From positions 558,001-622,000 of the forward strand of contig JAUIRK010001051.1 of the NCBI GenBank assembly GCA_030549495.1: a DNA stretch of 64,000 bases, read 5' to 3'. Below the pieces are notes generated by a model. The model saw only the letters and a list, made by a program, of their open reading frames with translations. It did not search any database and was not told the origin of the DNA. Shown here one piece after another: positions 58,623-64,000 of this stretch; position 1 is the first letter of the stretch, and every line of letters begins with the position of its first letter. A program made the position numbers and the translations under genes. The stretch comes from Nectonema munidae. Taxonomy: Eukaryota; Nematomorpha; Nectonematoida; Nectonematidae.

Positions 58623-59660
58623 GGTTGATTTGCCAGGTAAATTAGGGTTGGAAAATTTTAAACATGAATCAATTGTTATTCCAAATTTTATAATTATCAC
58701 ACTTTGAAGAAATTGATCACCTAGTTTCAAAAAAATATGCAAACATTTGTTTACCAAAAACAAAATACATCTAGATACAATTACAGATAACTTATTCACA
58801 CCACACCAATGATAAAAATTATTGAAAGGATTAATTAGCATGCATGTGAAATTAAAGTAATTGCCTGGCAAGGAAAATATATCATTAACATACAATATAA
58901 ATAAAAGAGGCCCGAGAATCGAACCCTGAGGAACACCTTTAAATATTTTTTCAAATATAGAACATGAATCATTGACAAATATATATTATATAGTTCACGA
59001 TCATGGAGATGACTTTTTATAAGTTCTAGAAATTTACCACGGAACCCATAGCAGTATAATTTATGTATGAAATAATAGAATCAAAAGCTTCGAAAAAAAT
59101 CAAAAATACCACATGTTCCATACTCTTTTTCAATGGACTCTATAATATTATTGACAAAATTACTAACAGAGAAGTGTGTTGGCAAAATAAGATCGTTGTA
59201 TTGTGAATGATTTTTTCAAAAATCTATCCTATAATAAACGGAAGTAAACATATGGGCCTATAATTACGTGTATTGTTTTTTTTGCCGGATTTAAAACCAA
59301 GAATGACTTTGGCAATTTTAAGTTTATCTGGGTATTTTTGCTGAATATACATTTCATTAAAAAAAATAGAAGTATTGTTTGACTAGAATTTTACCAACTT
59401 TATTGGTGGATATAACCCCATCCTGAAGAAGAAGAAGAATTAGAAGATCTTGGTATTAATATTTCATTTTCAGTTATTTCATCAAAATAAAATGAATTAT
59501 TCAATGCAGGTATTTTAAGAGATCTATTTTTTATATTTAACCCAAGATTCAGATTTATGATTTTTAGAACAGTAATTACAAATCTGTGAATATGTTTTAC
59601 ACTGAGAATTATTAAAAGTTAGCCAATTGTTTAACTGAATTCCTTTTTTTGTCATCGTAT
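58605..59660 (-). mobile_element. LINE fragment (reverse transcriptase region, degraded)
   Basis: The - strand encodes, with many breaks, a knuckle-like CKTYSQICNYCSKNHKSES (about 59610-59555), KLKIAKVILGFKSG and YRPICLLPF (about 59330-59240), and [20 protein letters not shown] (about 58940-58880), the RT signature that precedes the YADD motif. It is the same broad LINE type as at 33-38 kb but a different, closer-to-consensus line ([10 protein letters not shown] rather than ILFNIAMNSI). Confidence 0.8.
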
Positions 59661-60412
59661 CAATTTATCAATCAGATGCGTGTACAACAAATCTATAAAA
59701 TTAGATTGAATTAAAATGATGTCACAAAGCAATGAAAAAATAAGGCTTAAATTATTATCTTTAAAAAAAACAAAAAGAGATAGACCCAAGATTCTATAAC
59801 TAATCCATGAAAATAACAATTTATAAATTCTTTCTACGTACCAACTTGAAAAAGAAAAAATTCATTCTTTTTATAATTGAAGTTTATTGAATTCACTAGA
59901 CAGAAATTAAGAAGAAAATCTCAAGAGTATATTTTTTCCAACTCAAAAACTATTTTTTTCTTTAAATTTTTCGTTAACTAGAACATATTTTCATAAATGA
60001 AAAATAAAAAAAGTCTAATTTATTTTTGGATGGGTTCGCTAAAGTCTCATGCCCATATTTCTACTCGTGCATTTTAGCATTGGAGCTATAAATTTCGAAA
60101 AACACTGCAAAAATAGGGGGTGGAAATTTTGTGTTACACCGCCGGAAGCAAAATCACACTAAAGATAAAGATAGTCAAATAATGTACTCGCAAAATGTTG
60201 GAGAGGTTAATTATAAGCGTGATACGCGTAAACGATACTCACTCTCGCTACGTAGCAAACTCATAATGTAAACACAAATGGCCATACCATTAATTGATTT
60301 GTTCTCACGAATAACATCTGTCATCTTTCCTCTCTATAGAGAGATGATAGATGATGAATGTGTTGTGATGTGGAAATCCTCACTCACTTTTCATTCAACA
60401 AATGCGTGCTAG
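59661..60412. other. Upstream region of the spondin-domain gene
   Basis: AT-rich until about 60030, then less so; no exon recognised. It presumably holds the promoter-proximal control region of the gene starting at 60461. Confidence 0.4.
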
Positions 60413-60420
60413 TATAAAAG
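60413..60420 (+). promoter_or_regulatory. TATA box TATAAAAG of the spondin-domain gene
   Basis: The TATAAAAG core lies 41 bases before the ATG at 60461. A start site 25-32 bases downstream would leave a 5'UTR of roughly 10-25 bases, so initiation close to the ATG is expected. Confidence 0.6.
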
Positions 60421-60460
60421 CACATTTTAGTACCAAGAATTCCTAGAAGATTTTTTGCCA

Positions 60461-63400
60461 ATGTTTTTTCGTGTCTTTTTATTCGGACTTTTTCTCGCGC
60501 TACTTTCTCTGATTTCATTTTGTCGCTTGTCAAGGCATTCCGCCTTTCATTCTTCGCGAGGAGGAAGAAGTGATGGTGATGATGATGGCGATGGCGATCT
60601 GTGTTGTCCGTGCGACGAAGCGGTTTACGAAATCAAGTTCGAGGGAATTTGGTCCAAATATACGCATCCCAGACACTTTCCAGAAAGTATTCTTTCTTTA
60701 TTCCCGGCTTTTTGTTACTAGCAATGCTTGCATAATCTTATCATTGGGTAGCTTCGCTTATAATATCCTCATCGATAAGATCCTTTTTTCAGGATTTAAA
60801 AAATGGCCATGAAAACTGATTAAATATCATTTTTGACTTTTGTCTACACAATGAGCGTGAGTGCATATCACGGCAAAGCGTAAACTTTTTGCGGTAAGCC
60901 ATTTTAGTTTCAATAGGAAAAGTTTTTCAGTCGTGCTCAATTCACTTGCTCTATCTAGATAATAAAATGGAAGCACTTGATTGATGTAATTGTTTTTCAT
61001 CATTAAAGTTTTTGAATATCTCTAGAAAATATTTGTACTTGAGATTATTCGCCCCCCTCCCCTCTCACCCATTTCGAAAAAAATCATACTGTACAAGATG
61101 ATTAGAATCATAATAGAGTCCTCGATGTGCAGGTTATAAAGAATCTAATGGGCATTTAATTTGGAAAAATTGTCATCATAGAAATCATGCTAAATTTGAT
61201 AAATGCATTCAATTTGTCGGCAAATATATTAAAACTGGATGAGGCTGGCTGGCATTCACATCTCATGTGTGCATTCGTGGATCAAGCTAGCGTACTACTC
61301 ACATCATCTTAGACGTTAAAGATAACTTTTCTACGGTCAGTGTACAATCTGAGTAAATTTTGCCCATTGAAACTTTTGAAATGAAAAATTTTCAATAGTC
61401 AGGTGCAGTGACGGATCCAGAAATTTCTTATAGGAGGCCGAAATCTATTTAAATTTTTTGCAATTTTGCTAAAAGTCTTCAGAGAATACGACAGCTGTAT
61501 TATGTCTTTCAGAATCACTGATTACCTACGTTTTCATATTTTCAACATTATTTTGCCATGAATAAATTGCAAAAATTTATTGTTCATACATCTAAGGGTA
61601 TATATTAGTAAGGGTAATTTTCGAGGCCATTTTTCATAGGGGGCCTAGGTCCATGAGGCCCGCCACTGGCCGGGTGTGTATGAAGAAAGTATCTTGTGGC
61701 ATTTATTTTTCCACTACTCAAAAGCATCAAATCATTTTTGTTTGAAAACGAAACATTTTTTCTCCTAAAAATTTAGCCTAATTTTAAGGTATTTTTAACC
61801 ACGAGCTCGTAATGACTTTTACGAAATCCATTCTGAAGGTACCTAGTCAAAGTCTTCATAAAACAAAATCTCCGGTAAAGAAATTTTTAAATACCTTTCA
61901 AATTATTGATTAGGTTTTCACTTTTCGGTCTTTTCGTTTAGACAGCCACACCAAGTAATCACCATTTCGCCTGCCTTTTATAGTTAATTATATTTATTTA
62001 TTAAGTTATTAATTAAGTATAGTTATTAATATTCTAGCAACCAAGACATAACTATAAAATGCAGCGTAAATGGATATGGCCGTCTAAACGGACCCTAATA
62101 ATTCGCGTAGTTTTTTTTCGTAAGCAAACAGATATTTTCTATATAATTTAAAAGTTTTTAATATATTCGCTAAATATATGAGCAGCGAATTTCTCGAAAA
62201 TAAGAATATCGCGGAAATTTCATGATTTCAAACTAAAAATATTTTAGTTTTGTAAGTGAATGATATTCCTGAAAGTTTATCTTTGATCATTTCTTAATTT
62301 CTACTTGATTTTGATTGTTAAAGATATTGGTTTCGAAAATTTTGGTGTCTGAAATGGCTTGCCAGATTTTGGTTTTTGAGATTCTGACTAGGAACCAATT
62401 TGGAATGGGAACGCCATTGCTGACACAACTATTTTTTATGAAGATTATTTGACACAATCGATCACTTCAATTTGACAGAAATAAACTGATTTTTGTTATT
62501 GTATGCTTCTTTATTTTTATTGATTGTTATTCCTTTTGCAACATCTGTTGTAAAGGACTCACCAAAAACAAAGCTTTGACTGGATTCACTGATAGTGAGG
62601 ATGATAAAGAAGAAATTGAGAAAATGGATTCACCGGAACTTCAAGAAATTTTTGATGGTATTGGTAGTTTTTCAGAAAAGAGTGAAACTTCAAATGACAG
62701 ACACTTTGATTTCTAAAAATGGTATCGAAGAAAGTCAAGCGAGTAGTGATTCAGGGAATGATGAAGATAAATTGTGAAGATGATCATATTTCCTTGACTT
62801 CTAAAGATGGTAAAATATTGTGTACACATTTATACAAAGCCAAAAGGAAGGCTAAAAGGATTTTTACAACCAAAATAAAAGTGAAGTGAGCTCGACTCGT
62901 CATTCTCTCTTTTGGTACTCCTACATAAACAACTGGTATATTTGATTATTACACTACCTCCTACTTCACTGAAAAACAAAAAAATAATAAAGTTAGAATA
63001 TAAAGTTTAGTAATACCGGATAAAATAGTTCAAAGCTCAACTCGTCTTTTTTTGATTTGTAAGTTTATTAGGAATATTTTATTTTTTATTTTTTTTTTAT
63101 TTGTAAGTTATTTAGGAATGAATTGGTACCCCATCCTTAACAACTCTCGACAATCTTGTCACAAAAAAGTGAAACAGTTTACGCCAATGCTTTAAATATG
63201 CGTGCACAACTTTACAGTTTCATTTAAAACTTTGAGATCCCATTCTAAGCAAACACACGTTTTATACTTCTTAAAAATTTAAAATTTTTGATAAAGTAAA
63301 AATTGAAAAATTCCCTATAAAACTTTTCGGTATAGAAAAAAAAATGTTTGAAAATTATGAATGCGGGTTTTGAAATTGCATCCGATGCATCTCTGATATA

Positions 63401-64000
63401 ATAAACATATTCTTTTGTTCTGGTTCAAAATAATAAATACTTGATGAAAAAATACACTTTATTTTTGGACCTACATTTTATTAGTTCTACTTTGGGTATT
63501 GAAAGCTTCTTTAGTATTTTATATCAATTTCTTTCGCTTAGAACTAATCCCTTTTTTATGCATATTAATAATTTTGTTCAATAAGAATCTTGTTCACGGC
63601 TACAGATTCTTAATTTTCTTCATTTTGAAAATGGTGTTGCAAAAAGTTTTGGATTCAAGCTTATGGTGAAAGTTCCTAAACTTCAGAACATTTAGAAAAA
63701 TATAAATTAAAAATTATTCAGTTTTTTTAATTTAAATTTTTGGCTAAAAATTGGATAATTTTTTTAATCTTTCTCTCTTTGTTTGAATTATTCCAGATCT
63801 AAAGGATCATGCGGTCAATTTGGGTCAGCTGAAGCATCTCCCTTTGTTTCTGAACGTCCTAACACTTTTCTTTGCTCACTCAAAAAATTCGAAAATTGCC
63901 AAGAATTTGGGGCCATACTCTGCCCTTGCATCAAGTTAATCTTTGCACGCATTCAATTATTTAGATCAATGGCTGATGCACTGGTCTCCGATCGTTGGCG
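60461..64000 (+). CDS. Secreted spondin_N-domain protein, first two exons; runs off window
   Basis: Exon 1 is 60461-60686 and exon 2 starts at 63965. Residues 1-21 (FFRVFLFGLFLALLSLISFC) form a signal peptide. A Gly/Asp-rich linker (RGGRSDGDDDGDGD) follows, then CCPCDEAVYEIKFEGIWSKY, the opening of the spondin_N fold (compare YEITFTGKWS), and HPRHFPE. Splicing 60686 to 63965 gives HFPENQWLMHWSPIVG, matching the HWSPLIGASH region of F-spondin and mindin. Spondins are extracellular matrix proteins; the domain binds integrins and calcium in mindin. Which spondin this is cannot be told from the first 90 residues. The ATG at 60461 is preferred to an upstream in-frame TTG. Confidence 0.85.
61406..61668. 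mobile_element. hAT-type MITE (263 bp), CAGTGACGG...CCGCCACTG
   Basis: The outer ends CAGTGACGGATCCAG and GGCCCGCCACTG are inverted with mismatches. Flanks GTCAGGTG (61398-61405) and GCCGGGTG (61669-61676) are an imperfect 8-bp duplication (6 of 8). Non-coding; typical of hAT-derived MITEs. Confidence 0.65.
62530..62885 (+). pseudogene. Possible transposase remnant (acidic N-terminal region)
   Basis: The sequence encodes acidic, Ser-rich stretches (LTGFTDSEDDKEEIEKMDSP, then ASSDSGNDEDKL and SLTSKDGKILC) with frame changes between them. Acidic N termini followed by a SKDG-like motif occur in piggyBac-type transposases, but the match is thin. It could also be an unrelated decayed gene. Confidence 0.25.
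63240..63398. repeat. Internally deleted relative of the 54-kb hAT
   Basis: CATTCTAAGCAAAC (63242 on) matches the left subterminal part of the element at 54000 (TATTCTAAGCAAAC, 54085), and the following 100 bases, ending CCGATGCATCTCT, match its right end (55310-55484). The middle of the parent is missing. Confidence 0.55.

Larger units (their letters stand above)
60687..63964. other. Intron 1 of the spondin-domain gene
   Basis: It contains a MITE at 61406, a possible transposase remnant near 62530 and a hAT-derived repeat near 63240. The frame at 63797-63945 is open but has no resemblance to spondin and is treated as intron. Confidence 0.6.

Noticed and set aside
58905-58925. B-box-like GGTTCGATTC on the - strand
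   Set aside because: It is part of the LINE reverse transcriptase coding sequence ([10 protein letters not shown]), not an RNA gene.
60425-60430. TTTTAG before the spondin ATG as a trans-splice acceptor
   Set aside because: It lies 5 bases after a canonical TATA box, so transcription should start downstream of it.
63797-63945. Open frame after TTATTCCAG as a spondin exon
   Set aside because: Its translations do not resemble the spondin fold, whereas splicing from 60686 directly to 63965 gives an in-phase match to the expected WSPIVG motif.
1-64000. CRISPR array, bacterial operon or prophage
   Set aside because: No regularly spaced repeats were seen; introns, polyadenylation hexamers and animal genes show this is eukaryotic DNA.

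Overview
The window is a piece of a strongly AT-rich animal nuclear genome. Its genes carry spliceosomal introns, polyadenylation hexamers and metazoan housekeeping products, and the gaps are filled with LINEs, SINEs, hAT, pogo and piggyBac-type DNA elements. The phylum cannot be read with confidence. A well-formed AT-AC (U12-type) intron argues against lineages that lost the minor spliceosome, such as Caenorhabditis. Splice acceptors placed just before several start codons suggest spliced-leader trans-splicing or 5'UTR introns. All gene calls come from reading the translations and comparing them with remembered protein families; no search was run.

Layout. (1) 557-20662, + strand: the C-terminal two thirds of NOMO, an ER translocon (BOS complex) protein, in 12 exons whose phases all agree; the 5' part lies left of the window. 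(2) 22416-22952, - strand: SSR3 (TRAP-gamma), convergent with NOMO and also an ER translocon component. (3) 26792-30411, - strand: three intronless genes head to tail, AAMP, BCKDHA and POLR2H, with only 143 bp and no AATAAA between the last two, which looks like an operon. (4) 33000-38480: two related LINE copies abutting in tandem. (5) 41143-56318, + strand: a complete PHB2 (prohibitin-2) gene of 8 coding exons; a complete hAT element with 8-bp target duplications sits in intron 1, a Penelope-like remnant in intron 4, and intron 6 is an AT-AC intron. (6) 60413-64000, + strand: TATA box and first two exons of a secreted spondin-domain protein that runs off the right edge.

Mobile DNA: a tRNA-Ile-like SINE family (5 copies), a second tRNA-related SINE family bracketed by inverted tetranucleotide runs, two piggyBac-type MITEs at TTAA sites plus a related element with a coding remnant, a hAT element and a second hAT family with an internally deleted relative, a pogo/Tigger fragment, a CAGTG-type MITE, and a LINE fragment at 58.6-59.66 kb. 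A G/T homopolymer tract near 4 kb looks like assembly damage.

The most useful observations are the AT-AC intron of PHB2, the operon-like - strand cluster with acceptor sites before start codons, and the neighbouring pair of ER translocon genes. No CRISPR array, rRNA, genuine tRNA gene, LTR element or other capsid-bearing element was recognised.
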